From positions 134,601,284-134,665,283 of the forward strand of contig NC_135719.1 in assembly GCF_964656455.1 (NCBI RefSeq): a DNA stretch of 64,000 bases, in the 5' to 3' direction. The notes below the pieces were generated by a model, which saw only the letters and a list, made by a program, of their open reading frames with translations, did no database searches and was not told the origin of the DNA. Shown piece by piece: positions 11,140 to 20,492 of the stretch. A program made the translations under genes and the position numbers. Origin of the DNA: Halichoerus grypus (lineage: Eukaryota; Chordata; Mammalia; Carnivora; Phocidae). Numbering within the stretch: the stretch's first letter is position 1; every line of letters begins with the position of its first letter.

Positions 11140-12884
11140 ATCATAAAACAGACTTCAACCAGATGTTGAAATAACACCTGGCTATTAACAACAGTTAAAC
11201 AAATTGAAGAAGCGTCTTTAAACTCAATCCTGAAAGCTCTTCCTCAACATTTGAAAAGCTTTAGGCAACAGAAGAAGAAAGAATGCATTTATTTGAAGCT
11301 AGGGGTCCATATGCTGTCTACAAATCAGACCCATTAGCTTTGCTTACCTTATGGTTTGGCTATCACGTGGAAACCACCTTTGCTGCCAAAGAGAGATAAA
11401 AGTGTACATTAAAAATACATTGCACCTTATCTCATGGAAGCAGGTGAAGAGGCTTTCATTCTTTAAGCAGACTGACTCTACCTTTTTGTTGCATGTGTTT
11501 AATGAGAACTCAACATAAATGCTAGCAACATGCAATCTGAGCATGCTGGTCTAGGAGCAGTGTCTGCCATCTGCTTGGGCTAAATGGAGCTGCCCAGCCT
11601 TTGCCTTCCTGCCCTTGAAACTTGACTATTGGAATTTAATTACATGATTATATGATTAAATCAAAGAGATTGAAAGGCTAAAGGTAATGTCTCTAGAGGT
11701 GAAGCAGGCCCCAGGCTTCTGAACAGCTGACATGGGGGAGAAAGGTCCCTCCTGGCATGTCAGAGAAAGAAAGATAATGAGCTCTTCTGGGGGTGACACT
11801 GATTTTGTTTTATTAGATGTGGTGTTGATTGGGAAAGAATTTTAAATTCTCAAGTCCAGAAAATGAATTTGAAAGCTTTTTTTTTCTTTTTCTTTTTCTT
11901 TTTCTTAAGTCAAAGTGCTCAAGCAATTTTTTTTTCCCTTGATTTAGCTCTTTGATTCCTTTTGTGCTCTTGGAGGAATTTTGAGAGTCTGGAACATATT
12001 GTCTGAAAGTTAAGGAATTAGGAAGGCAAAGGGAATCTGGGACTTATTTTCAATAGGTGTATTGTCTCAGTCTTACCTCCAACAACTCAATGCTGGTGTA
12101 AGCTTCAAGATAGATATTTTCTGATGGACTTTGACCTTGATAGTGAAATTCAGCATTCTATTCAGAGAAGACACATCACAAGTCAGCCAATGGGGAGAGC
12201 TACCAGTTGCAAACAGTCACCTGGGTTTTACAGCAAACTATGGTACAGAGCACACATAGCAAGAGTTGATAGAGCCTAGTCTCAGGAGACTAGGATTGAG
12301 ACTAAGATGTGTACTAGGGAGCAAAGAAGAGTAATAGAAATGGAGACTGTGTTACTCAGAGGACTTTCAAATCCTCAGTAGCTAAGCTCGTCTCTCATCC
12401 TATCTTGTACCTCCCTTGGCTCAGCTTCCTTGCATCCTGTTACCGTGAAGCATTTGGCACTTGTTACTTTTGTTTGTGAAAAGCTTATTCATAAAGGATA
12501 GGGCACTGTGTTGCCTGCACCTGGGAAGCAGTGTTATTACCAAATCAACAGTTACTTGCAGAGATTTAGGAGAGAAACAAGGTCTGACATGCAAATCAGC
12601 TCTTGCTAGTGACTGTGGAAATCAGGGGAATGGTAGACTTTAAATGCAGAATGACACAGTCATGGCAGGCATGGGTGAGAATGTGCTAGTAGTGAGTACG
12701 GTGAGTGTTGGAAACATTAACTTACTCTTTTGTTCTATAGGTTGTGTTTCTGTAATGATAATAAGACTTGCCTGCACTTTCACACCTGGAAAGGAATGAC
12801 ACCTGGTTTGTACTAAACTCTTTAATCTCAAAGCCCTTGTTCTTGACCAGTACCATATTGCACTGTGCAGAGCAATGCAAGTGT
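11140..12884. other. Low-repeat stretch; 11160-11720 looks like conserved non-coding DNA
   Basis: No interspersed repeat was recognised except a short pyrimidine repeat at about 11877-11907. 11160-11720 has mixed composition and homeodomain-like TAAT cores ('ggaatttaattacatgat'), with no open frame of note and no decayed retroelement. This is the texture of conserved regulatory DNA, but comparative data would be needed to confirm it. Confidence 0.4.
11877..11907. repeat. (TTTTC)n short tandem repeat
   Basis: A T-run followed by 'ctttttctttttctttttct': about four TTTTC units. It is a simple repeat with no SINE attached. Confidence 0.85.
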
Positions 12885-13040
12885 CATAATAATAATTAAG
12901 CCAACATTTATGGAGTTTTCCTATGGACTGGACTCTTCTATAGCACTTAAAATACATCCTCACATCAAAAACATATTGAGGTGAATGTGATAATTAGCTC
13001 TACTTCACAGATGAAGAAACTAAAGTTTCTCAGATTTGGG
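12885..13040 (-). mobile_element. MIR fragment
   Basis: Contains the reversed MIR core: 'acatttatggag' then, further on, 'ctacttcacagatgaagaaa' and 'taaagtttctcag'. This is the usual order of an ancient mammalian MIR read on the minus strand. Divergence is high, as expected for this age. Confidence 0.75.
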
Positions 13041-13139
13041 CCCTGTAAGTTAAAACCAATCCTCTTCTTAATCATATCATATTGAGGTCAGTCTAGGGTT
13101 TGGGAGAAAAACAAATAAGTACATGTGTGAAGCATTAAG

Positions 13140-13300
13140 AAGCAATACGATATGATGAAAAGAGTTTACGTGTAAGGATCTGGAAAGCCAAGTTCAAGGC
13201 TCTGATCTACCACAACTCTCTGTATCAACTTGGATAAACCAGACAAACATTTTCTATACGATGATAGAATTAAATGAATTGGTATTACATATCCTTCTAG
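13140..13300 (+). mobile_element. MIR fragment (forward)
   Basis: The phrases 'gatctggaaagccaagttca', 'tctgatctaccac' and 'atcaacttgg' follow the order of the forward MIR 5' half. Highly diverged, with approximate edges. Confidence 0.5.
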
Positions 13301-13957
13301 ATGACCATTCTGAGTATAAGTACCAAATTATTGCTACAGATCACAAAAATAAAGGTGATTAAAAGGAGAGAGACCTCCTTCTGAAAGGTGAGGACTACAT
13401 CTGATGTTCACACTTTATTCATTTTCTTTAACTTTTCAACTCATTTTGCAATAGGTTTCTTTTATACCAACCGCTTCATAGAACTACTTTGACAATGGTC
13501 TCCACTGACTTTCCATTTCTTATTTTTATTTTTTTAACTAGTATTATATCAGTTAAAGGATCTTTTTGTGCTACAAAATTTGATTCATTGAGATTCTGAT
13601 GAAAGCTATGGGATCTTTCACTGGAAAAGTTCACTAATGCATAAAAAAATATATCTCTACATATGGTCTCAGATGATCCACAGTGCCAAATACTGCATAG
13701 TGCTCAAGAAGAGGGGGCTAAGGAAAGTCCTTTGAATTTGTCGAGAAGGACTTTCTAAATCTCACTGGTAAAGGTTAGGCAAAACTCAGTTTAGAAATGA
13801 GTACAGAAGGAAGAATTTGAGTCAATGAATGCATTGGAAGCTTGTGGGATTTCTTTTTGAAAATAGGAGTATATAAATAAGCAGTGTTAATCCTGGAAAC
13901 ATTATTCAAAGTCTTTATTTTACATACCAGGCAAATTTTCTATAAGAATGGAAAACA
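13301..13957. other. Stretch with nothing recognised
   Basis: AT-rich single-copy DNA without repeats I recognise and without open frames of note. Confidence 0.5.
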
Positions 13958-14158
13958 GGGGCGCCTGGGTGGCTCAGTCGGTTAAGCATCTGCCTTCATT
14001 TCAGGTCATGATCCCAGGGTCCTGGGGTCGAGCTCCACATCAGGCTCCCTGCTTGGCGGGGAGCCTGCTTCTTCCTCTCACTCTGCCTGCTTGTGCTCCC
14101 TCTCTCTCTGTCAAATAAATAAATAAAATCTTTAAAAAAAAAAAAAGAATGGAAAACA
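13944..14158 (+). mobile_element. Carnivore SINE, younger subtype, with 14 bp target-site duplication
   Basis: The SINE body is 13958-14144, forward, with a canonical head ('ggggcgcctgggtggctcag') and a tail of 'aaatctttaaaaaaaaaaa'. Identical flanks 'aagaatggaaaaca' lie at 13944-13957 and 14145-14158. Recent insertion by L1 machinery. Confidence 0.97.
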
Positions 14159-14159
14159 A

Positions 14160-14600
14160 ACTTTGATATCGTAAAATTACTTGGCTAGTTTCTATTTCTC
14201 CTCCCTCCTGCCCCAAAATGAAGCCAGGGGCAGAGGAAGTTACCAACATCTGATATGTGTTATAAATGATTTCTTTTTAAGTATGTATGCAAGATTTCCA
14301 TTTCTTTCCATTTTCATTTCCCAAAGAGAAGAGTCTTACAATCTGTTTTGGCTTGAATTTCATGCTTCTATCTATGAATTTGTAGGGGTAATGGAGATCA
14401 GAGAACTAAGTGGCATCTTGCTGTGCACAGAGGAGAAAGAAATGATAAGATAAGGAGATAAGCGAAGTGATAAATAGCGTGGGTGACAAACACATGCTGA
14501 CTACTGCTCTTTTCCCCCTGGCTCCAATCAGAGGTGACATCCCCAGCTACTTCCTTTTACCATTTTTCTACCAGTGCCAGGTCTGGGCAGCATCAAGTGG
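14160..14600. other. Single-copy stretch with a 90-codon open frame
   Basis: An open frame at 14181-14453 (+) has no recognisable family and no splice or codon signal that would support a gene. No repeats were seen. Confidence 0.5.
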
Positions 14601-14609
14601 ACCCATATG

Positions 14610-14775
14610 AATGTTGCTCTAACCACTGAATGAATGACTATGAGCAAGTTGCTAGTGACTCCAGACCTCATTTCCTCAGCATTTACAAGTTTGTGAACAG
14701 GTTTAAAAAACAGTTTGTGTAGATCTCAGTATAATTTCTAGCATGGAGCGAATACTCAACAGTGGTGATTTTTAC
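14610..14775 (+). mobile_element. MIR fragment (forward)
   Basis: The phrases 'actatgagcaagttgc', 'cctcatttcctcagcattta' and 'ctagcatggagcgaatactc' follow MIR order (tRNA-related half, core, 3' end). Diverged. Confidence 0.6.
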
Positions 14776-14995
14776 TATGATCATGTATCAAAACATTTCC
14801 TTTTAGGAAAATCTCTGCTGGTGGTAGAGTACTTGTTCAAAGCAAAAACAAACAAAAACAAAAAAATAGGAAAGAAAAATTGTTATACAAATTCATAATG
14901 AGCGTTCAGTTTTCTATTTTGAAAAAAAGAAGAGTAAAAAGGATATTCTCTAGGTGTCCTCTACCAGTGCTATGACAAGTTCACGTTTACATGAT

Positions 14996-15073
14996 TATGT
15001 GTGTGTATATACATGTGTGTATATATATGTAAATATATATATATAGTCTCTATCTATTTATCTATCTATCTAT
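14996..15073. repeat. Compound TG/TA and TCTA microsatellite
   Basis: Alternating TG/TA repeats pass into 'atctatttatctatctatct' units. Likely length-variable. Confidence 0.9.
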
Positions 15074-15075
15074 TG

Positions 15076-15518
15076 AGAAATATTTATTGTAAGACATTGG
15101 CTTCCATGGTTATGGAGGCTGAGAAATCCCAAGGTCTGTTATCAGCATGCTGGACACCCAAGAGAGCCAATGCTATAGATCCAGTCCAAGTCAAAAGACC
15201 TGAGAACCAGGAGAGCTGATGGTGTAAATTCCAGTGCAAATGCCAACAGACTTGAGACCCAGCAAGAGCCAGTGTTTCGGTTCAAGTCTGAAGGCAGAAA
15301 ACAACGAATGCCCCAACCCAACAGTAAGGCATTTTTGCTTTATTCAGATCTTCAATTGATTGGATGAGGTCAACCCACATCAAGGAGAATAATCTACTTT
15401 ACTCAGTTAATCTCTCCCAGAAACACCTCACAGATATATTCAGAAAAATGCTTGGTCAAATATCTGGGCGCCCCGTGGTTCAGTCAAGTTGACATATAAA
15501 TTCATCATCACACTGTAG
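15076..15518 (+). mobile_element. Old interspersed repeat, probably L1M 3' region (family unsure)
   Basis: The order of phrases matches an old mammalian repeat that I remember but cannot name with certainty: 'ttatggaggctgagaaatcc', paired 'gagaaccaggagagctgatg' units, 'gattggatgaggtcaaccca', 'cagaaacacctcacagatat', ending 'cagtcaagttgacatataaa'. The 3' phrase typically ends such copies. Two internal segments (15170-15220 and 15225-15270) resemble each other, as in the consensus. Confidence 0.5.
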
Positions 15519-15519
15519 A

Positions 15520-16599
15520 ATTGTAGGTGCTCAGAATTTGAGGAAGATGGAATTTGCCTGACTCTGTATAAGTAGGGTGTTCCTTGTGACATTTTTCATA
15601 ATCAGAAGCCTGCTACAAGGAAAGACAGAGCAAAATGGCAGGGTCTACAGTCCCAAAATTCCAGGCAACCCAAAATAGGTAAGACACATTCTTGACTATG
15701 AAGTTAGCCACAGTCTACTGAGCTTTGCTGCTCCTAAACCTGATCACTATGGTCAACAAGGGTCAAATTTCCATTTCCAATCCATTGGAGTTATGACAGT
15801 AAACACTCATCCCGAAATTTTGCTTTGATTTTCTTGAATAGGAACATATCATCAAGTCCCATAGAACAAAGTGGAATGTGATCATGAGAGATGTAATGTC
15901 TCAGGCAGAAAGTCTATCATAATGACTCTAAGGTTTCACCTACATTCACTTGAAAATCCACCAATATCATCCCCAAACTTAACTATGCACATCCCCTTAC
16001 CTGGCTTATGTCCCATCATTGCCTCAAACAGCCCTTAAAAGAGCTGTGCCAGCCATTTTGAAATCTGGCTGTTCTCATGAATAAAAGGGGTACCTTGGTT
16101 TCCACGAACAAGTCAAGTCTAAGCGTACTTTATGAGCACGACAAGAAACAGATGTCAACGCCTAACACCAATGCTGCTCTTGGTTTAATTTGAAAAACCA
16201 GCCACTGGACAATCCATCTCACAGAATCTACTTAGAGTGCTTATCAAATTTTAATAAAGTTGATTTAAGACGAGCTTTGAATGCAGTTAAGTGAACACCT
16301 TTGACATGAAAGGTTTTGTAGTCTATTTTCTGTCCCCAGTAATATCCAGTAAACTTTTTGTCTCTCTTTTCCTTATAGAGCCCTTACTTCAACAAGTAGA
16401 GATTTTCTTTGTTTTCTTTCTTTTCTTGGCGGGCAGAAGAGTTGTGATGTCCAGGGTACCAACCCGTCAGCTCTGGTTTGTCATCTGGCGATGCTATCAC
16501 ATCTCATTTTTAAAAAAGAAAATTGCACTGGTGCCCACAGGCCATAGAAATGTCAAAACTACTAAAGAGTTTGATCCTCTCAATAGTTTGGGAAAGCTC
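15520..16599. other. Single-copy stretch
   Basis: No recognised repeat. The longest frame (16291-16698, 135 codons) is unlike any family I know. Its first half is hydrophobic and its second half basic and low-complexity. I do not call it a gene. Confidence 0.5.
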
Positions 16600-17265
16600 T
16601 CCGAAAATCCCATGGATGTAACAAAAGAGCAGGAGAGAGAAGAGAGAAAGGGAAAGGGAAAAAGTAAAGCAGTATTCATTTCCCCTAAACCGATGTAGCA
16701 ATCAACTTTGCAATTACCAAAATCCATTTCACTGGACTTTATAACTGGAAATGAAATGAGTGAGAAATGAGAATCTCTAATGAAGGCTCAGGTCCCCACC
16801 CATTGCGTTATCATCACATTCCACCAATTCCAACATTCACTCGCCAGCTTTGTAATTTGCAGCTTATTTTCTCACAGCTCGCCAAGCGATTCGCATTCAT
16901 TTACATTATTGCCGTTTAACACGCAGACAAGTAGAAATATGGTTTCAGATCTGATGGGCTCGGCATTTTTTTTGTCTAGTTGAGTTTGTTTTGCTGCCTA
17001 AAACAAATGTCTCTGGAGCTCTGTTTAATTTAGCATGTCAAACTGCTTCCTTCAAAGGCGATTTGGAAATGCTTTATGTATACGATAGACACAAAAAGCC
17101 AGAAAAAACAGAGTGGGGAGTGATGTTTAAATGAGGAACCATGAAAACACAAGCAGGGATGCCTATCAACGTGGATGAGATTTCGATTGTTGTTAGATGA
17201 ACACTGTGCATTCCCGAATTGAAACAAACAGAAGAGAGGGGCATGAGGCATTTCAAATTATGAGC
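16600..17265. other. Candidate conserved non-coding element
   Basis: About 650 bp free of recognised repeats. It keeps several CpG sites in an AT-rich context ('agctcgccaagcgattcgca', 'attgccgtttaacacgcaga', 'gatttcgattgttgttag') and homeodomain-like sites such as 'gtttaatttagcatg'. Overlapping short frames occur on both strands, which is common in slowly evolving non-coding DNA. No start, splice or codon pattern supports a protein. The texture suggests an enhancer; this is inference only. Confidence 0.4.
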
Positions 17266-17394
17266 TATACAGACATTTCTTCTGAAGCCTTTCTTTTTCT
17301 TCCTCTTCTTTTAATTTTTATTGTTTTTAACTATAAACTTAGAGTGGCAACTCAGGATTTGAGTAGGGACCCAAACAAACATTTTCCAGAGGTC

Positions 17395-17575
17395 TCGAGC
17401 TCTTGGAGCTTCCATTGTTTGTATATTCTCGATACTAGATTCCTATCAGATATATGATTTGCAATGATTTTCTCCCACCCTGGGGGCTACCTTTTCACTC
17501 TCTTGATAATGGCTTTTGATGTACAAATGTTTTTAATTTTGATAAAGTCCACGTTACCTTTTTTTGCTTTCCCGT
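17395..17575 (-). mobile_element. Old LINE-1 fragment shared by both duplication arms
   Basis: The reversed L1 phrases 'tatcagatatatgatttgc', 'ttttctcccaccctgg' and 'cactctcttgataatggctt' are typical of old L1 3' ORF2 sequence on the minus strand. The same fragment, ending at the same junction with downstream DNA, occurs at about 44425-44545. Confidence 0.7.
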
Positions 17576-17959
17576 TGCTCATACAACTTGATGAACAGGT
17601 CTCAGTGCCCAGTGCACAGTACATTAAGATATTCTAAAAAATGTTCTTTAAAAATGGAATCTGCCTGAACTTTCCAAAAAGGAATGGCCGTCCAAAACAG
17701 ATATAGGCTGACAATTTCTCATCATCAGTTCCAAAATCTGAGAAGCTATTGAGATGAAAAGTTTTTATAGTTCAGTTGTGAGCAAAACCTGTCCTAAACT
17801 TTCATGAAGTAAGAGATAGTCTTTATTTATCCCAATTAGTGGGACTATTTGTCCATTTTGTTTTAAAGTATTACTATACTTAATAATGAGATGCTATCCC
17901 AGACTCTACTGATTCTAATAATTAGCATAGATACTGAATTACTCTTTTTTGCTCTGGGA

Positions 17960-18075
17960 TGCCAAGAAACTTCCTTTATTTTAAGGTGTACGATGTGATG
18001 ATTTAATATACAAATAAATTGTGAAACGATTACCACAATCAAGTTAACATATCCATCCCCTCACATAGTTTCCTT

Positions 18076-18108
<33 letters not shown>

Positions 18109-18150
18109 ATACTTGAGATCTATTCTCTTAGCAAATGTTGGCTGTATTAC
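17960..18150 (-). mobile_element. LINE-1 3' UTR fragment with GT/GA repeat
   Basis: The phrases 'aaggtgtacgatgtgatgat', 'gattaccacaatcaagttaa' and 'ccatcccctcacatag' are the typical L1 3' UTR read in reverse. A (GT)n(GA)n tract (about 18075-18107) lies inside. It is absent from the partner arm, so it inserted after the duplication. Confidence 0.75.
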
Positions 18151-18244
18151 TTTTGAAGAATCTAAAATATTCTGAATTTTGAAGAGCTTCTGAAAGGGCT
18201 GATGAGCCTGCAATGATAATAGCAACTAACAATGGTATAATGCT

Positions 18245-18424
18245 AGAGTGCTTAGGTTTCTCAGTCAGTTAAGTGTCTGACTCAGGCTCAGGTCCTGATC
18301 TCAGCATCCTGATTGAGCCCCGGGGCGGGGGGCTCCCTGCTCAGCAGAGTCTGCTTGTCCCTCTGCCCTTCCCCCTGCTCATGCTCTCTCTCTCTCAAAT
18401 AAATGAATTTTTTTTTTTTTTTTA
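18245..18424 (+). mobile_element. Diverged carnivore SINE
   Basis: Forward copy with an altered head ('gtgcttaggtttctcagtca') but a clear body and 'ctctctctctcaaataaatg' end. The A-tail is replaced by a T-run of about 16 bases, which is unusual. It is present in duplication arm A only. Confidence 0.88.
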
Positions 18425-18469
18425 AAGCAGGGGAGGTAATGTTTTTTAGTTTCTAATGGGCTTTCCTGT

Positions 18470-18558
18470 ATTATCTCCCTTGTACCCCACCAAAGAATTT
18501 TATAGAGGGTGTTAATACTATTTTCAAGTAAAAACACTGATGCTCAGAGAGATGAGAT
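18470..18558 (-). mobile_element. MIR, left half, split by an LTR insertion
   Basis: Reversed MIR core ('ttatctcccttgtacccc', 'aaaacactgatgctcagaga'). The match continues at 19213 after the LTR-like block. The unsplit copy is at 45050-45210 in the partner arm. Confidence 0.65.
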
Positions 18559-19212
18559 GTGTTAAAGAAAACCAGAGCAGGACAGAAGTTAAAACAGTGA
18601 AGATGCAATTTATTTTTTTAAAAAAGCTACGGCAATAAGGGTAAACAGACCCCAATATTAATGCATTAAAATCCAAATACAGCTTGGACCAGTGGGAATT
18701 ATAGCCAAGGAGTTAAAGCGGGGGGTGGGGTGGGGTGTCAGTGAGTTTGAAATCACTAGGAGGAAATCTTCAGGGTAAGGGGTGATTCTTGCTGAAGGTA
18801 AGTAGGTCAGTGTGAGCAGATCCCAAGGGTAGAAGTGAGGAATTTGGTGAGATATTGAGGGTGATCAGATATTGAGGGCTATGCAGGATTCTTGGCTAAA
18901 ACTGGATTCTACGGGGCGCCTGGGTGGCTCAGTTGGTTAAGCGACTGCCTTCGGCTCAGGTCATGATCCTGGAGTCCCGGGATCAAGTCCCACATCAGGC
19001 TCCCTGCTCAGCAGGGAGTCTGCTTCTCCCTCTGACCCTCCTCCCTCTCATGCTCTCTGTCTCTCATTGTCTATCTCGCAAATAAATAAAATCTTAAAAT
19101 AAATAAATAAATAAATAAAACTGGATTCTACAAGGAAGAACATGGAACACTGAAAATGAAGCCTAGCTAGAAAGAGAGCTTAAAGTGCCTGATAAAAGTT
19201 TGGTCAAGGAGA
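18559..19212 (-). mobile_element. Solo LTR-like element (ERVL class) with nested SINE
   Basis: The block interrupts a MIR and is absent from duplication arm B, so it is an insertion. Read on the minus strand it has LTR features: a TATA-like 'ggctataattcccactgg' (near 18697), then 'aataaa' near 18612. The part at 18757-18800 resembles 3405-3440. Without the SINE it is about 450 bp, a usual LTR length. No internal viral sequence is attached. Family not assigned (LTR33-like is my guess). A G-rich patch lies at 18718-18740. Confidence 0.5.
18898..19131 (+). mobile_element. Young carnivore SINE with 15 bp target-site duplication
   Basis: The body is 18913-19116, forward, with intact head and a tail of AAAT units. 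Flanks 'aaaactggattctac' at 18898-18912 and 19117-19131 are identical. It is nested in the LTR-like element, so it is younger than that element and than the duplication. Confidence 0.97.
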
Positions 19213-19300
19213 GAGTCTTTGTCAAATGACTTTCCCAAAAGTGATGAAGTATCAGAACTGAAAGGTTAGATCTCATGTCTTCTTGGCTCCAAATTCAAGT
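19213..19300 (-). mobile_element. MIR, right half
   Basis: Continuation of the MIR begun at 18470: 'atgactttcccaaaagtgat', then 'ttagatctcatgtcttcttg'. The same sequence is continuous at 45139-45210. Confidence 0.65.
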
Positions 19301-19365
19301 GGATAGCAGTTTCTATTTCTTAAGCATACAGAACAAGATTTACTAAACATGTTGCCCTGTATGCA

Positions 19366-19925
19366 AAGTTTAGTCAACCCTGTTTCTATGGGATGCTAGA
19401 AAAAAGCTGGCAATTCATTGAGAGAGGGAGCAAGAGTGAGAGTGAGAGACAGTCACAGAAAGTTAGTCTATGCCAGACACCCTCTAGATGTGACAGTTGT
19501 AATTTTCTATTACTGTATGCCTGGAAACCTGAAGTCAGGGAGTGGGGTTGACAGAACCAAGAAGATAAACAAGACTGCCCATGTAGCCTGCTCTAGACTT
19601 CTCTTCCATGGGATATTTCCTAACAAATATATAGAAGAGGAATATCAGCTTGATGAGATTTTAGGGGCACAGGGAATTTTAGGACCCTTCTCCCTGACCT
19701 TTCTCTACCTGTCAGCTCACCTAGGCATTCTTACAGATTTAACTGGTTTTATTCTGATTCATCAAGGGATGGTAATCCATACCAACAGGGACACATGAAA
19801 GTGTTTCCATCTCTATGCCTTAGAGTGAATGATATTTTTTATATACTTCTCCAAAAGCATAAGGACTCTGAATTTGAGATGGAGAAGGGAAGGGGGCATC
19901 AAAGAACCCTGAAATTGCTCTTAAA
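19366..19925. other. Single-copy stretch with a 126-codon open frame
   Basis: The open frame at 19418-19798 (+) is not like any protein I know and lacks compositional signs of coding. No repeat was recognised. The frame is probably chance. Confidence 0.5.
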
Positions 19926-19929
19926 ATTT

Positions 19930-20070
19930 TGGGAGTCCCAGCTTACATACTTTCTTACAGGATCTTACTTGCTGTGTGTCCTTGGAGAAGAGCTGTTAAC
20001 CTCTTTGAGCCTTAATTTTCTTTATGTCTGGGGTAGCTGTAAATGTGGCACTCAATATTTGTAAGGCTCC
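19930..20070 (+). mobile_element. MIR fragment (forward)
   Basis: Characteristic order: 'cttgctgtgtgtccttgg', 'taacctctttgagcctta', 'attttctttatgtctgggg'. This is the tRNA-related and core part of MIR on the + strand. Confidence 0.7.
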
Positions 20071-20220
20071 ATCCTGTTGGCAAATACTTCAGAAGCTAAG
20101 AACTCACTTTGTACACCTGCCATTTGGGAAGAGGGTGCAATTGGAGGGTAGCCATAGTGGGTGAACAGTTGTTTCAATAGTCCTGAGTTTGTTTCTAGTG
20201 GAAATTTCATTTGGAAGTTG

Positions 20221-20492
20221 TGAAGAGATTTTTTTTTTTACTTTATTTATTTATTTATTTATTATTTATTTTTTTATGTTTTTTTTTTAGGGAGGGAGAG
20301 AGAGAGAATGGGGTGGGGAGGGGCCGATGGAGAAGGAGAGAGAGAATCTTAAGCAGGTTTTCTATGCTCAGCAGGGAGCCCGAACCTCAGGGCTCCATCT
20401 CACAACCCTAAGATCATGATCTGAGCTGAAATCAAGAGTCAGATGCTGAACCAACCGAGACACCCAAGTGCGCCATGAAGAGATTTTTTTTT
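20221..20492 (-). mobile_element. Carnivore SINE, older subtype, with target-site duplication
   Basis: The body is about 20231-20475 in reverse, with a long T-rich tail of ATTT units, a GA-rich middle, 'aagatcatgatctgagctga', and a decayed head. Flanks 'tgaagagatttttttt' at about 20221 and 20476 match. A 66-codon frame at 20211-20411 is only translated SINE. Confidence 0.93.

Larger units (their letters stand above)
17430..19365 (+). repeat. Arm A of an ancient direct duplication (partner 44425-45285)
   Basis: Once later insertions are removed, this region aligns in order and orientation with 44425-45285. Shared blocks include 'ttctttaaaaatggaatctg', 'attgagatgaaaagttttta', 'caaaacctgtcctaaa', 'aatattctgaattttgaaga', the MIR, and 'atttactaaacatg'. 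Arm A carries three insertions that arm B lacks: an L1 fragment (17960-18150), a SINE (18245-18424) and an LTR with nested SINE (18559-19212). Divergence looks like roughly a fifth to a quarter of positions by eye. An unknown dispersed repeat family is the alternative. Confidence 0.65.

Noticed and set aside
12640..12963. 107-codon minus-strand open frame
   Set aside because: It overlaps a MIR and has no recognisable family.
15471..15500. SINE-like head 'gggcgccccgtggttcag'
   Set aside because: The downstream part does not continue as a SINE. It fits the 3' end of the old repeat at 15076-15518.
16291..16698. 135-codon open frame
   Set aside because: No recognisable domain, hydrophobic then low-complexity basic composition, overlapped by minus-strand frames, no splice or promoter support.
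19418..19798. 126-codon open frame
   Set aside because: No similarity to any family I know and no coding signature; chance is likely.
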